Positions 15,739 through 23,783 of a stretch of 36,974 nt of DNA are shown here, piece by piece. This DNA comes from Gemmatimonadota bacterium. GTDB lineage: Bacteria > Gemmatimonadota > Gemmatimonadetes > Gemmatimonadales > GWC2-71-9. Position 1 is the first letter of the stretch. The number at the start of each line of letters is the position of its first letter. The notes under the pieces were generated by a model. The model had not been told where the DNA came from. It saw nothing but the letters and a program-made list of their open reading frames with translations, and did no database searches. The stretch is from contig JACQVB010000132.1 of NCBI GenBank assembly GCA_016209985.1, positions 1 through 36,974 on the forward strand. Reading direction: 5' to 3'. The position numbers and the translations under genes were made by a program.

Positions 15739-16623
15739 TCAGGGCCTCGCCACCGGCTCGTCATGCTTGACGCCAAACACCACCCCCGTCTTCGCGTCGA
15801 TATCCACCTGGTCGGTCCCGGGCCGGCCGGGAACCCGAAGGAAAAAGGAATAGATCACCCGCCCGTCTTCCTGCCGGAAATGCTGCTCCACGATCTTGCC
15901 GTTGGGCACTTTCGCCAGCGCGAGTTTCCGGGCCGAATCGGCACGGAACCGAGTGGTGGTTACCTCGTCGAGGTAGGCCCGGATCTCCTGCACCGCGGCC
16001 TTCGGGGGCTGATCCACCTTCATCTGATCCATCCGCTGCTGCATGCGCGCAATCACCATGGGCCAGTCGACCGGCGAATGCTGGCGGGGATCCGGAAGCG
16101 CGTGACACTGGCTGCACGCCTTCGAGAAGGTGCTCCGTCCCGCCCCCGCCGGCAGTGCCTGGCCGCTCACCACCAGCGCGTCCTTGATGAGATAGTTGAG
16201 GATCGCCTGCCGCTGCTGGACGGTCGGAAGTGGGACGCCGAATTCCGGGGGAAGCCGGTCCATCCGGAGCCACATGCGCCGCACGACCGCGGGCCAATCG
16301 GTGGCAGAGTGGATGGTAGGCGGGGCGAGGTTGTGACAGGCGGTGCAGAACGTCACGAGAGCTTGGGCACCCTCGGACGCGGGTTCCGGGAGATTCTCGG
16401 GTCGTACCCCCGGGGGAGGAAGCGCGATCTTGGCCGAGGCCAGCACCAGCTGCTGATTGACTCCGGTGCTGTCAACCGCCGGGCTGCGGGATGAGTCTTG
16501 CCGGGCGGCGCGGGTTTCGCCGCCCCGCTGAACGCTACAGGCTCCGAGGGCCAGGACCAATCCGAAGGCGAGCGCCCGAGCGCCCTCGAGTGCCAACCCG
16601 TGGGACAACGGCTTCGTCATCAT
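15739..16623 (-). CDS. Diheme cytochrome c lipoprotein with PepSY-like C-terminal domain
   Basis: 294 residues. The N-terminus has a lipobox (LALGACS, lipidated Cys about residue 29), so the protein is probably membrane-tethered. Two similar c-type segments follow, with CTACH and CSQCH, each with a W-P-x-V-x-x-R-M phrase 15-20 residues downstream (DWPAVVRRM, DWPMVIARM); this Met may be the axial ligand. The last 60 residues (VPNGKIVEQHF, DGRVIYSF, VDIDAKTGVVFG) look like a PepSY-type domain. MM at the start gives two candidate ATGs (16623, 16620) after GGAGGG. It lies 79 bp after the tetraheme cytochrome gene and may be in the same transcript. Function unknown; an electron carrier tethered to a membrane is inferred. 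Confidence 0.8.
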   Translation of the reverse strand: MMTKPLSHGLALEGARALAFGLVLALGACSVQRGGETRAARQDSSRSPAVDSTGVNQQLVLASAKIALPPPGVRPENLPEPASEGAQALVTFCTACHNLAPPTIHSATDWPAVVRRMWLRMDRLPPEFGVPLPTVQQRQAILNYLIKDALVVSGQALPAGAGRSTFSKACSQCHALPDPRQHSPVDWPMVIARMQQRMDQMKVDQPPKAAVQEIRAYLDEVTTTRFRADSARKLALAKVPNGKIVEQHFRQEDGRVIYSFFLRVPGRPGTDQVDIDAKTGVVFGVKHDEPVARP

Positions 16624-16702
16624 GTGACCCTCCTGGTAGGCCGCCGGGCCTACCCGTGGACTGGTCGGAGGACAACCATCTACAACGTCAGGGCGGACCG
16701 TT

Positions 16703-17941
16703 TCACCGGTCGCCTCTGGAGGTGTCGGGCGCGGTCCGGGTGGGGACGGGGAGGGCGCGACTGGTGCGAGGGAGCGCCTGGAGATAAGCCGAGAGGTCCC
16801 GCATCTCGTCTCCTTCAAAACGGGGCCACTCCACGTTCTGGGACTGGGTGATCGTGAACATGGCGGGGGCGTGGTTCCACATGGCCGTGGCCAGCCCCAG
16901 AGGAGTCTGAATCGCTTTGGAGCTCGACAGGTCCGGTCCAATGGGCGACGTAGTCCAGGGCGCGTGGCAGCTCGAGCATCCCTTTCGCAGCAGCACGCGT
17001 TCTCCGGCCTTGGGGTCGCCCCCCGCTTCCATGAAGCGCAGGTAGTAGAGGAACGCGATCACGTCCGCCATCTCGGTGCCCAGGAACTGCGGAAAGGTCA
17101 CCCCTTGGGCCTGCATCGCGGCCGACATCTGGAAGGAGTGGTTCCACAGGACACCGGCGATTTCCGACACTCTGAGCCGCAGCGTGGCGGAGCGGAGATC
17201 CGGTGCCACCGAGGTGCCGCGGCCGCCGGATCCGTGGCAGCGCCCGCACCCTTTCGCGGTAAAGAGCCGCTCTCCGCTGGCGGGATTGGGCGCTTGGAGG
17301 AAGACGATATCCCTCCCGCGGAGGCTCGAGGCGCGGCGGATGAACGCCTGAATGTCCGCCATCTCCCGGCCCTGGAATGTGGGAATCGGGACGCCCGTGG
17401 CCTGCTGCCTGGCTTGCATGGCCGGCCCATGGTTCCACATTCCTTCGGCCAACATGATCGGCGCCACGTACCGGGCGTACTTGTCCAGCGCGGGACCGAT
17501 TCGCCCGCCGCTGCCACCGACGGAATGGCATTCCACGCAACGCTTCGAGCGGAACCACTGCTCGCCCAGATCGGGATCCCCGGGCTCGTCGAACAGCTTC
17601 ACATAGTAGATGTAGCTGATGATGTCGGCGAGCTCGGCTTCGGTGAACGTGGCCCATTGAAAGCCGCGGCGCCGCACGGTCTCACTCATCCGGGGCGTAT
17701 GGTTCCAGAACAGGCCGGCGAGCTGCTGCATGCTGCGGCCGGCGCCCACGATGGCAAAGTCGGGTCCCAGCGTGCCGCCGTTGCCCCAGATGGAATGGCA
17801 CCGCACACAGCCCCGTTCCAGGAAAATCCGCCGGCCATTGGCCGGATTGCCGGCGAAGGACGAGGCGGATTGCGCCTGGGCGAGAGGACCCGCGACCAGC
17901 TGCAGCGCCGCGAACGTGGCAAGAAGCAGGTGACTGTTCAT
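16703..17941 (-). CDS. Tetraheme cytochrome c built of four class I domains
   Basis: 412 residues with a signal peptide (cleavage near AQAQ) and four tandem monoheme domains (CVRCH, CVECH, CGRCH, CSSCH). Each domain carries a WNH phrase with a Met three or four residues on (WNHTPRM, WNHGPAM, WNHSFQM, WNHAPAM), the likely axial ligand, and a ...FxGxEMADI...FxYY.. helix. This is a four-fold tandem repeat of a class I fold rather than a compact multiheme protein. The start ATG at 17941 overlaps the stop of the NrfD-type gene (TGATG). In this cluster it probably replaces the monoheme exit cytochrome of alternative complex III and hands electrons to soluble carriers. The C-terminal tail is Pro/Thr/Arg-rich. 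Confidence 0.88.
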   Translation of the reverse strand: MNSHLLLATFAALQLVAGPLAQAQSASSFAGNPANGRRIFLERGCVRCHSIWGNGGTLGPDFAIVGAGRSMQQLAGLFWNHTPRMSETVRRRGFQWATFTEAELADIISYIYYVKLFDEPGDPDLGEQWFRSKRCVECHSVGGSGGRIGPALDKYARYVAPIMLAEGMWNHGPAMQARQQATGVPIPTFQGREMADIQAFIRRASSLRGRDIVFLQAPNPASGERLFTAKGCGRCHGSGGRGTSVAPDLRSATLRLRVSEIAGVLWNHSFQMSAAMQAQGVTFPQFLGTEMADVIAFLYYLRFMEAGGDPKAGERVLLRKGCSSCHAPWTTSPIGPDLSSSKAIQTPLGLATAMWNHAPAMFTITQSQNVEWPRFEGDEMRDLSAYLQALPRTSRALPVPTRTAPDTSRGDR

Positions 17942-19305
17942 CAGTCCGCCGCCTCCAGCGAGGGCTCGCTGGGCAGATACCCCGCGACCCGGTCCGCCAC
18001 CTCGCGCACCGATTGCTCCTTCCCCTCCTTGATCTCCCAGATCGAGACGATGGGGAAGAACTTGGTGGCGACCATGTACACCAGGACGAACCCGGCAAAG
18101 GTGGCGGCCATGATGGACAGCTCGACCCAGGACGGGAAGTAATGCGCCACCGACTCCATGTCCCAGCGCGGGTTCACCGAAGTCGGGACCACGATGTTGA
18201 ACCGTTCCAGCCACATGCCGATGACGACGGCGATGCCTGCGATCAGGGTCCCCTTGGGGGTGCGGGTGCTGCCCCGGCACATCAAGCTCAGGGGTATCAC
18301 GAAGCATCCCAGCACCATGGCCCAGAAGGGCACGGCAAACGGCCCGCTGAGCTTGGCCCAGAAGGTGCGCATTTCCGAGGGCTCGCCGCCGTAGAAGGCG
18401 GTCAGGTACTCGGCGAAGGTGAAGTAGAACCACAGCAGGCTGAACAGCAGCAGGAGACGTCCCATATAGTCGAAATGGATCGGCTTGAAGTACTCCTCCA
18501 GGCGATAGACCCGTCGCAGGATCACCATGGCGATCAGGATCGCGGCGATGCCGGAGTAGATCGCCCCCATGACGAAGTAGGGCCCGAAGATGGTGCTGTG
18601 CCACATCGGTCGCAGCGTCATGGCGAAGATCCACCCGATAATCGTGTGGACCGAGACGGCGATGGGGATGACCACGATGGCCAGCACGCCGATGATGCGC
18701 TCGAGGGTTGCCCGCTGCTGCGGGGTGTCCCGATACCCGGCCGCGAGGAAACGATAAAAGCGCGGTGCCTTGATCCCCGCATCCCGGATGATGGCCAGGT
18801 CCGGGATCATGGGGATGTACAGATAGATGGTGCTGGCGGTCATGTAGAGCCCGATGCTCATCACGTCCCACAGGAGCGGCGAGCGAAACTGGGCGTTGAA
18901 GATGACATTCAACAGCCGGTCCGGACGGCCCAGATCGATGATCGGTTGTATCGCCCCGAAACCGAGCACCAGGACCGTGATGAACTCCGCGGACCGGGTG
19001 ATCGCCCGGCGCCATTCGGCTTTGCTGACCCGCAGAATCGCGGAAATCAACGTGCCGGCGTGACTGATTCCGATGAAGAAAACGAAATCGATGATATAGA
19101 TGCCCCAGTACTCCGGGCGGTTGAGGCCGGTGCGACCCAGGCCGTACACCACCTGGAGGACGTAAGCAGTGATGCCCCAGAGCACGATGAGCCCCATCGT
19201 TCCGGCAATGAGGTAGAACGTGCGCGAGGTGTCGACCAGCGGGCGGAGGAGCCGCCGCTCGTCCACCGGCAGGGCCGCGAGCTTGGTGGCGACTTCCGGT
19301 CTCAT
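17941..19305 (-). CDS. NrfD/PsrC-type membrane quinone subunit (ActC/QrcD-like)
   Basis: 454 residues with about ten transmembrane helices and no heme motif. The N-terminal region (RPEYWGIYIIDFVFFIGISHAG, split over two helices) and the Asp/Arg-containing segment DLGRPDR are typical of NrfD-family subunits that bind quinone, as in polysulfide reductase, alternative complex III (ActC) and Qrc (QrcD). The length fits ActC/QrcD better than the roughly 250-320 residues of classical PsrC/NrfD. It overlaps the ferredoxin gene (ATGA) upstream and the tetraheme gene (TGATG) downstream, so the three are translationally coupled. Confidence 0.9.
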   Translation of the reverse strand: MRPEVATKLAALPVDERRLLRPLVDTSRTFYLIAGTMGLIVLWGITAYVLQVVYGLGRTGLNRPEYWGIYIIDFVFFIGISHAGTLISAILRVSKAEWRRAITRSAEFITVLVLGFGAIQPIIDLGRPDRLLNVIFNAQFRSPLLWDVMSIGLYMTASTIYLYIPMIPDLAIIRDAGIKAPRFYRFLAAGYRDTPQQRATLERIIGVLAIVVIPIAVSVHTIIGWIFAMTLRPMWHSTIFGPYFVMGAIYSGIAAILIAMVILRRVYRLEEYFKPIHFDYMGRLLLLFSLLWFYFTFAEYLTAFYGGEPSEMRTFWAKLSGPFAVPFWAMVLGCFVIPLSLMCRGSTRTPKGTLIAGIAVVIGMWLERFNIVVPTSVNPRWDMESVAHYFPSWVELSIMAATFAGFVLVYMVATKFFPIVSIWEIKEGKEQSVREVADRVAGYLPSEPSLEAAD

Positions 19306-19991
19306 GTTCCGGCCCTCGGCGTGAGGTAGTAGACCTTGGGCTCCGTGCCCAGGTCTTCCATCAGGCGCATGGCGCGGGCGTCGTGCTTCAGCTCGGCCAC
19401 CCGGTGTTGGGGATCGTCGAGATCACCGAAGACGATCGCGCCGGTGGGACACGCATCCACGCAGGCGGGTTGATAGTCGGCCTCCCGCAACTCTCGTCCC
19501 TCGGCGCGCGCGTCTTCGCGAGCTTTTTGCAAGCGGTGATGGCAGAAGGTGCACTTCTCGATCACACCCTTGGGCCGGACCGACACGTCCGGATTCAGGT
19601 GGGCCCGTTCCGACTCCGGCCACTCAGGCGCAAACCAGTTGAAGTACTTCACGGTGTAGGGGCAGGCGTTGGCGCAATACCGGCACCCGATGCAGCGCGG
19701 GTAGATCTGACCGACGATGCCTTCATCGTTGATGTACGTCGCCGCCACGGGACACACCTTCACGCACGGCGGATTGTCGCAATGCATGCAGGGGCGAGGC
19801 ATGAATCGCATGGTGGTGTTGGGGAATTCACCTTCCACTTCGGTCATCACCCGCATCCAGGCCGTGGCCCGTCCCAGGTCGGCCTGATCGGAGGAGACCG
19901 TCGCGACGTTGTTCTCACTCTTGCAGGCGGTCTCGCATGCTCCACACCCCGTGCAGCGGTCGAGATCGATCACCATTCCCCAGCGCGGCAT
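19302..19991 (-). CDS. Four-cluster ferredoxin subunit (PsrB/QrcC-like)
   Basis: 229 residues with sixteen Cys in four groups: CTGCGACETAC, CMHCDNPPCVKVC, CIGCRYCANAC, and CTFC with a later ACVDACP. This matches the DmsB/PsrB/QrcC family that wires the molybdopterin-type subunit to the membrane subunit with four [4Fe-4S] clusters (one may be [3Fe-4S]). No signal peptide is present; such subunits are usually exported as a complex with the Tat-bearing catalytic subunit. It starts 16 bp after the molybdopterin subunit stop, with GAGGAG touching the ATG, and its end overlaps the NrfD-type gene. Confidence 0.93.
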   Translation of the reverse strand: MPRWGMVIDLDRCTGCGACETACKSENNVATVSSDQADLGRATAWMRVMTEVEGEFPNTTMRFMPRPCMHCDNPPCVKVCPVAATYINDEGIVGQIYPRCIGCRYCANACPYTVKYFNWFAPEWPESERAHLNPDVSVRPKGVIEKCTFCHHRLQKAREDARAEGRELREADYQPACVDACPTGAIVFGDLDDPQHRVAELKHDARAMRLMEDLGTEPKVYYLTPRAGT

Positions 19992-20007
19992 CTCCTCGCC
20001 CCCCGCC

Positions 20008-22380
20008 TCAGGCCCGCTCGAGTCGCACGAAGGTGCCGGACCACGACGGCATGCCGGTCAACGGGTCGGTCAAGCCCTGCAGCAGTTGCAGCGGATTGGC
20101 GAGCTCACCGTCCGGATGCCGGAGCCCGTAAGGCGCGGCCACGGTTTCCGGCGCGATTCCAGGAAAGATCTTGACTCTGGCCCGGTAAGCCCCCCGTGCC
20201 GAGCGCACCCGGACCAAGGTGCCGTCGCCCAATCCCAGGTCGACCGCGGTTTGGGGATGCACTTCCACCCAGGGAACCCAGTAGCGGCCGGCGAAGATGG
20301 TGGGTTGCTCGGCCACCCACGCCTGCAGCGCAACCGTGCCCGAAGCCAGGGTGGAAATGCGGTAAGGGAGCAGCCGCAAGGGGAATTCGGCCGCCGGTTG
20401 GGTTTCGGACTGCGAGACGCGCACGTAGGCTTTTCGGCCTCGTCCCTCGCGCTCCAGCGCGCGTTGCAGCCGGAGCGGAAGGAGGTCGATGCGACCGTCG
20501 GGCGTCCGAGCCAGACCGGCGGGATCGGTGTCGTCACGGAACAGGTCGGTCCAGCCGCCGCGCTCAACCAGACCATCCCAGAACTGATCGAAATCGACGT
20601 GCTCGGCGAGCCACCAGCCGCGCTCTTCCATCTGGCCATAGTGGGTGCGGTCGAACTGGTCGCCGAAATTCATCCCCCGGCGAGCCGCAAACAGCCCCCG
20701 CGCTCTCGCCTTGAGCACCGCTTCCATGTCAGCATACGGCAGGCTGCGCGCGATGCTGCCGCCGAGACGTTGCGCGACGGTCATCAGCGCGTCGCCGGTG
20801 TGGGTCCCACCCGAATGAGGCTCCACCAGCGGCCGTACCACACTCCACACCGGATAGGGATAGGAGGCGGGCGAGGGGGCGTCCTGCCAACGCTCGTAGG
20901 GGAGTAGATCGGGCACGACCAGGTCGGCCTGGCGCGTCGTCTCGTCGAGGAACGGAGAGAAACTCACGATGAACGGAACTCGTCCCAGCGCCGTCCGCCA
21001 GGCATCGGCGTAGGGGGATGAGGCCAGGGGGTTGGCGTAGTACAGGAGCAGGGTATCGACCGCCGCGCCCTGATTCCCAGCCACGGCTTCGGCGAAGCGG
21101 CGGGGTTGGTCGCCGGTGCCGAATGGCGGCGGGTCCCCGACCAGCGGCTTGCGCGCCAGGCCGGCCCGGGCTACCTGGTCGATCGCCGGGGCGGCCAGCG
21201 GCTCGAGGGGGGCCTCGTTGGCGAACATCACGCCGCCCGCCCGATTGATGTTCCCCATGAGCACGTTCAGGCTGTGCACCGCGAGGCCGTCGAGCAGACC
21301 GTCAGCGCCGAGCATAACGTCGGAGCCGCACAGCGCCAGCGCCGGCCGTTTCTCGGCGAAGGTCTTGGCCAGACCCACGATCCGTTCGACCGGGACGCCG
21401 GTGGAGGCCGAGACCTCTTCGGTGCGATAGCCCCGCAACACCAACGACCGATACCCTTCCTGGAGCCGGCCCGCACCGTCGAGCCGATCTTCGAAGCCCG
21501 AGACGTGCCGGGCGAGGAAGTCGGCGTCCACCAGCTGTTCCCGGATAAGCACATACGCGATGCCCAAGGCCAGGACGCCGAAGGTCCCCGGCTTGATGCC
21601 GACCCACTCGTGGGCCCACGCGGCGGTGCGCGAGAACCGGGTATCGACTTGAATGACCCGAGGGCGCTGCGCCGGGGCCGGCATGCCGGGAGCGCCGCCG
21701 AAGGCCACATACGCCTGCAGCGGAGACCACCACGCCTCGAACAGGGGCGCGCCGAAGCTCAAGACCAGACCCGCCCGCTCGAGATCGTACGCGGGCCGTT
21801 GCGGGATTCCGTGCATCACGGCCATCAACGCATCGGTACCGTCGTTGTAGTCGTCGGCCACGTAGTTGGGCGAGCCGAAGGCGCGGAAAAACTGGTGCCA
21901 AAGCGCCTGCATCGTTCCCTCGCAATAGCCGGCCACCACCGCCAGCTTCTCCGGCTGGCGCGCGGCGCGGAGCCCGCGCAGGCGATCGACCATCAGGCCG
22001 ATCGCATCCGCCCGCTCGATCTTGCGCCAGCTCCCCTCACCCCGCGCGCCCACCCGCTGCAAGGGCGATGCGATTCGCTCCGGATGGTAGAGCGTCTGCA
22101 CGCCGGCGATTCCGCGCGGGCAGATTCCCCCTCGACTCACCGGGTGGAGGGGATTGCCCGAGATTCGTACCAACCGGCCATCCACCATGCGACCGTGAAT
22201 GCCGCAATGCCCGGGACAGACCAGGCAGGCCGAGCGGAGTTGGGTTTCGATGCCGGGTTGCCAGCCGGTGTCCGCAGCCGGTTCGCCCGCCCAGTACACT
22301 CCCTTGACTTGTTGCAACGCGGCAACCGCGGCGGTGGTCGCGCCCGCGGTCCACAGGAAGTCCCGGCGAGTTTGGTTCAC
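20008..22380 (-). CDS. Molybdopterin-oxidoreductase-like subunit (QrcB/ActB-like)
   Basis: 790 residues starting at a GTG that overlaps the preceding small ORF stop (GTGA). A twin-arginine signal (TRRDFLWTAGAT) shows Tat export. A [4Fe-4S] site follows (C52, C55, C59, C87 in CLVCPGHC and GGICPRG). The body has the DMSO-reductase-family domains, including a C-terminal beta-barrel domain (WVEVHPQTAVDLGLGDG). At the place where Cys, Ser or Sec normally binds Mo, the sequence reads DDYND (176-180), so no usual ligand is visible; an Asp ligand as in NarG is possible. QrcB and ActB of known quinone complexes also lack Mo. With the ferredoxin, NrfD and cytochrome neighbours it probably forms a quinone oxidoreductase rather than a substrate-reducing enzyme. 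Confidence 0.88.
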   Translation of the reverse strand: MNQTRRDFLWTAGATTAAVAALQQVKGVYWAGEPAADTGWQPGIETQLRSACLVCPGHCGIHGRMVDGRLVRISGNPLHPVSRGGICPRGIAGVQTLYHPERIASPLQRVGARGEGSWRKIERADAIGLMVDRLRGLRAARQPEKLAVVAGYCEGTMQALWHQFFRAFGSPNYVADDYNDGTDALMAVMHGIPQRPAYDLERAGLVLSFGAPLFEAWWSPLQAYVAFGGAPGMPAPAQRPRVIQVDTRFSRTAAWAHEWVGIKPGTFGVLALGIAYVLIREQLVDADFLARHVSGFEDRLDGAGRLQEGYRSLVLRGYRTEEVSASTGVPVERIVGLAKTFAEKRPALALCGSDVMLGADGLLDGLAVHSLNVLMGNINRAGGVMFANEAPLEPLAAPAIDQVARAGLARKPLVGDPPPFGTGDQPRRFAEAVAGNQGAAVDTLLLYYANPLASSPYADAWRTALGRVPFIVSFSPFLDETTRQADLVVPDLLPYERWQDAPSPASYPYPVWSVVRPLVEPHSGGTHTGDALMTVAQRLGGSIARSLPYADMEAVLKARARGLFAARRGMNFGDQFDRTHYGQMEERGWWLAEHVDFDQFWDGLVERGGWTDLFRDDTDPAGLARTPDGRIDLLPLRLQRALEREGRGRKAYVRVSQSETQPAAEFPLRLLPYRISTLASGTVALQAWVAEQPTIFAGRYWVPWVEVHPQTAVDLGLGDGTLVRVRSARGAYRARVKIFPGIAPETVAAPYGLRHPDGELANPLQLLQGLTDPLTGMPSWSGTFVRLERA

Positions 22381-22586
22381 TGGCTTACCTTGCTGATGCG
22401 GATCGGAGCCGGCCAGAGCTCTGCCAGCGATTTCTCACGCGGCATTGGTACCGGGGTCACCCCTGCGCGTTCGCAATCGTTGACCGAGCCGGCTGCGCCG
22501 GTCGGGTGCTCCCCGCCGGCCACCGCCTCGCCCGACCAATGGCGCAACCAGCCGCCCCAGTCCCTCAGCCACTCACGTCTGGACAT
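22377..22586 (-). CDS. Small conserved-position protein, unknown function
   Basis: A 69-residue frame between the pentaheme cytochrome and the molybdopterin-type subunit. It starts at ATG 22586 (GAGAGG four bases upstream) and its stop overlaps the GTG of the next gene, so it is likely translated and couples expression. The N-terminus is Arg/Trp-rich (SRREWLRDWGGWLRHW), resembling a twin-arginine motif without a hydrophobic segment; the rest is Pro/Ala-rich with a single Cys. Longer forms from in-frame ATGs at 22598 or 22643 are possible; the longest overlaps the cytochrome gene. It may be a small structural or maturation subunit of the complex, but nothing proves this. Confidence 0.6.
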   Translation of the reverse strand: MSRREWLRDWGGWLRHWSGEAVAGGEHPTGAAGSVNDCERAGVTPVPMPREKSLAELWPAPIRISKVSQ

Positions 22587-22617
22587 CGCGCCTCTCATGA
22601 GCTGATCCCCACGTCGG

Positions 22618-23187
22618 CTAGCGGTGGCAGGCGACGCAATCAACCGATTGCTTCTTCGCCTGATGGCAGGAGAGACAGAACTTCATGTTGACTCGAGTCA
22701 GAGGACGGCTGGGAGGTCGTCGGGTGGTTGCGATGGCGCCGTGGCACTGACTGCATTCGAGTTTGGCGATTTCGACGTGCCGCCGGTGGGCGAAGTAGAC
22801 GTGATCGGCCAACCGGAACAGCTTGTTGAACCGCAGCGGGTCGCCCTTGGCCAGCAGCGTGGTTACCCGCACGGCTTCGGCCGAATTGCCTTGTTGCTCC
22901 TGATGGCAGGCGGAACAGGTCTCGGCGTTCGGCAGACCGGCCCGGGCGCCGGTATTCACATTCTGGTGACAGAACTCGCAGCCGAGTTCCAGGTCCTGCG
23001 TGTGCTTGACATGATTGAAGGCGACCGGCTGAGCTACCGGCCGGGAGCGACTCGCCAGCACCACCACGACCAGCGCCACGAGAGCGAGGAGGCCGAGGAG
23101 CGTGGGCCCTCGCAGCCAGCCGGCCCCGCGGAGACCGGTGAACGCTCCCACGGCTCTGGACCGGAGCGCTGACCAGCGGACCGTCAT
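22618..23187 (-). CDS. Pentaheme cytochrome c, ActA/QrcA-like
   Basis: 189 residues with one N-terminal transmembrane helix (about residues 28-46) and five CXXCH motifs (CEFCH, CSACH, CSQCH, CLSCH, CVACH). FNHVKH and FAHRRH provide extra His ligands, typical of the cytochrome c3-like family. Five hemes with a single anchor fit ActA of alternative complex III; QrcA of the Qrc complex is a six-heme relative. It is first of the complex genes after the monoheme cytochrome (10 bp gap) and is followed by the small ORF and the molybdopterin-type subunit, the same order as actA-actB or qrcA-qrcB. It should link the catalytic-like subunit to periplasmic carriers. Confidence 0.88.
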   Translation of the reverse strand: MTVRWSALRSRAVGAFTGLRGAGWLRGPTLLGLLALVALVVVVLASRSRPVAQPVAFNHVKHTQDLELGCEFCHQNVNTGARAGLPNAETCSACHQEQQGNSAEAVRVTTLLAKGDPLRFNKLFRLADHVYFAHRRHVEIAKLECSQCHGAIATTRRPPSRPLTRVNMKFCLSCHQAKKQSVDCVACHR

Positions 23188-23197
23188 GCCGGCGCCC

Positions 23198-23554
23198 CTA
23201 CGATTTCTTTGGTGGCTGACCGAGCTGCCGAATGTAGGTCACCACAGCGGTGAGCTGCGCGGGAGTGAGCTTGGCGAAGCCCGGCATCGGTGGCTTGCCC
23301 TTGGTGATAAACGTCTTGAGCGAGTCGTCGGTGACCCCTGCCTGGAACTTCGAATCTCGGAAACTGATGGGCTTCGTTTTCAGTCCGGCGGCCGCGGGCC
23401 CGTTGCCCGCGCCCGTCTTGCCGTGGCACGCTGCGCACATCTTGTCGAAGGTGACTTTTCCTTCATCGGCTTGTTGGGCGGACGCAGCCTGCGGTCGCAA
23501 GGCGCCGAGGCCGAAGATGAGTGCGATGGAGCAGAACCAGAAAGCGTGCTTCAT
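23198..23554 (-). CDS. Periplasmic monoheme cytochrome c
   Basis: 118 residues with a signal peptide (cleavage near AASAQ), CAACH heme motif and PPMPGF, which carries the likely Met ligand. It is a class I cytochrome c of the cytochrome c-551/cbb3-III type. AGAGAGG lies six bases upstream of the ATG at 23554. It begins the seven-gene cluster that runs to 16703 and differs in sequence from the three small cytochromes on the left arm. It may be the soluble partner of the Act/Qrc-like complex. Confidence 0.9.
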   Translation of the reverse strand: MKHAFWFCSIALIFGLGALRPQAASAQQADEGKVTFDKMCAACHGKTGAGNGPAAAGLKTKPISFRDSKFQAGVTDDSLKTFITKGKPPMPGFAKLTPAQLTAVVTYIRQLGQPPKKS

Positions 23555-23783
23555 GGCCAGCCTCTCTTTTCGCGTGAAACCGCTGCCAGTCAAACCAGGG
23601 CCAGCGAAAACCGACTGCCGATGTCCGCAATAAGGGGTGGGGCAGTGAAGCATTCAGTAAGTCTTCATGAGGCGTTCTTCAGCGGAGAGGGCGCCAGCGT
23701 TGGACCGATTGTGGCGCGCGGGAAAAACGTTCAGAGAAAACTCACTGCTATTTCATGATCGTTTCCTTATGCAGAGGCGGGAC

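Noticed and set aside
17942-19015. N-terminal extension of the tetraheme cytochrome
   Set aside because: It overlaps the whole NrfD-type gene in another frame; a proper signal peptide begins at 17941.
18013-19329. Plus-strand open frame (438 codons) opposite the NrfD-type gene
   Set aside because: Its Asp/His-rich composition is the mirror of a membrane protein and there is no supporting motif.
21106-22605. Long plus-strand open frame (499 codons) opposite the molybdopterin-type gene
   Set aside because: Low-complexity Arg/Gly/Ala composition, no motifs, and the opposite strand has clear Tat and Fe-S signatures.
20008-23554. Substrate-specific reductase such as polysulfide, thiosulfate or tetrathionate reductase
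   Set aside because: The usual Mo ligand is not visible and the pentaheme and tetraheme partners fit a quinone:cytochrome complex better; not fully excluded.
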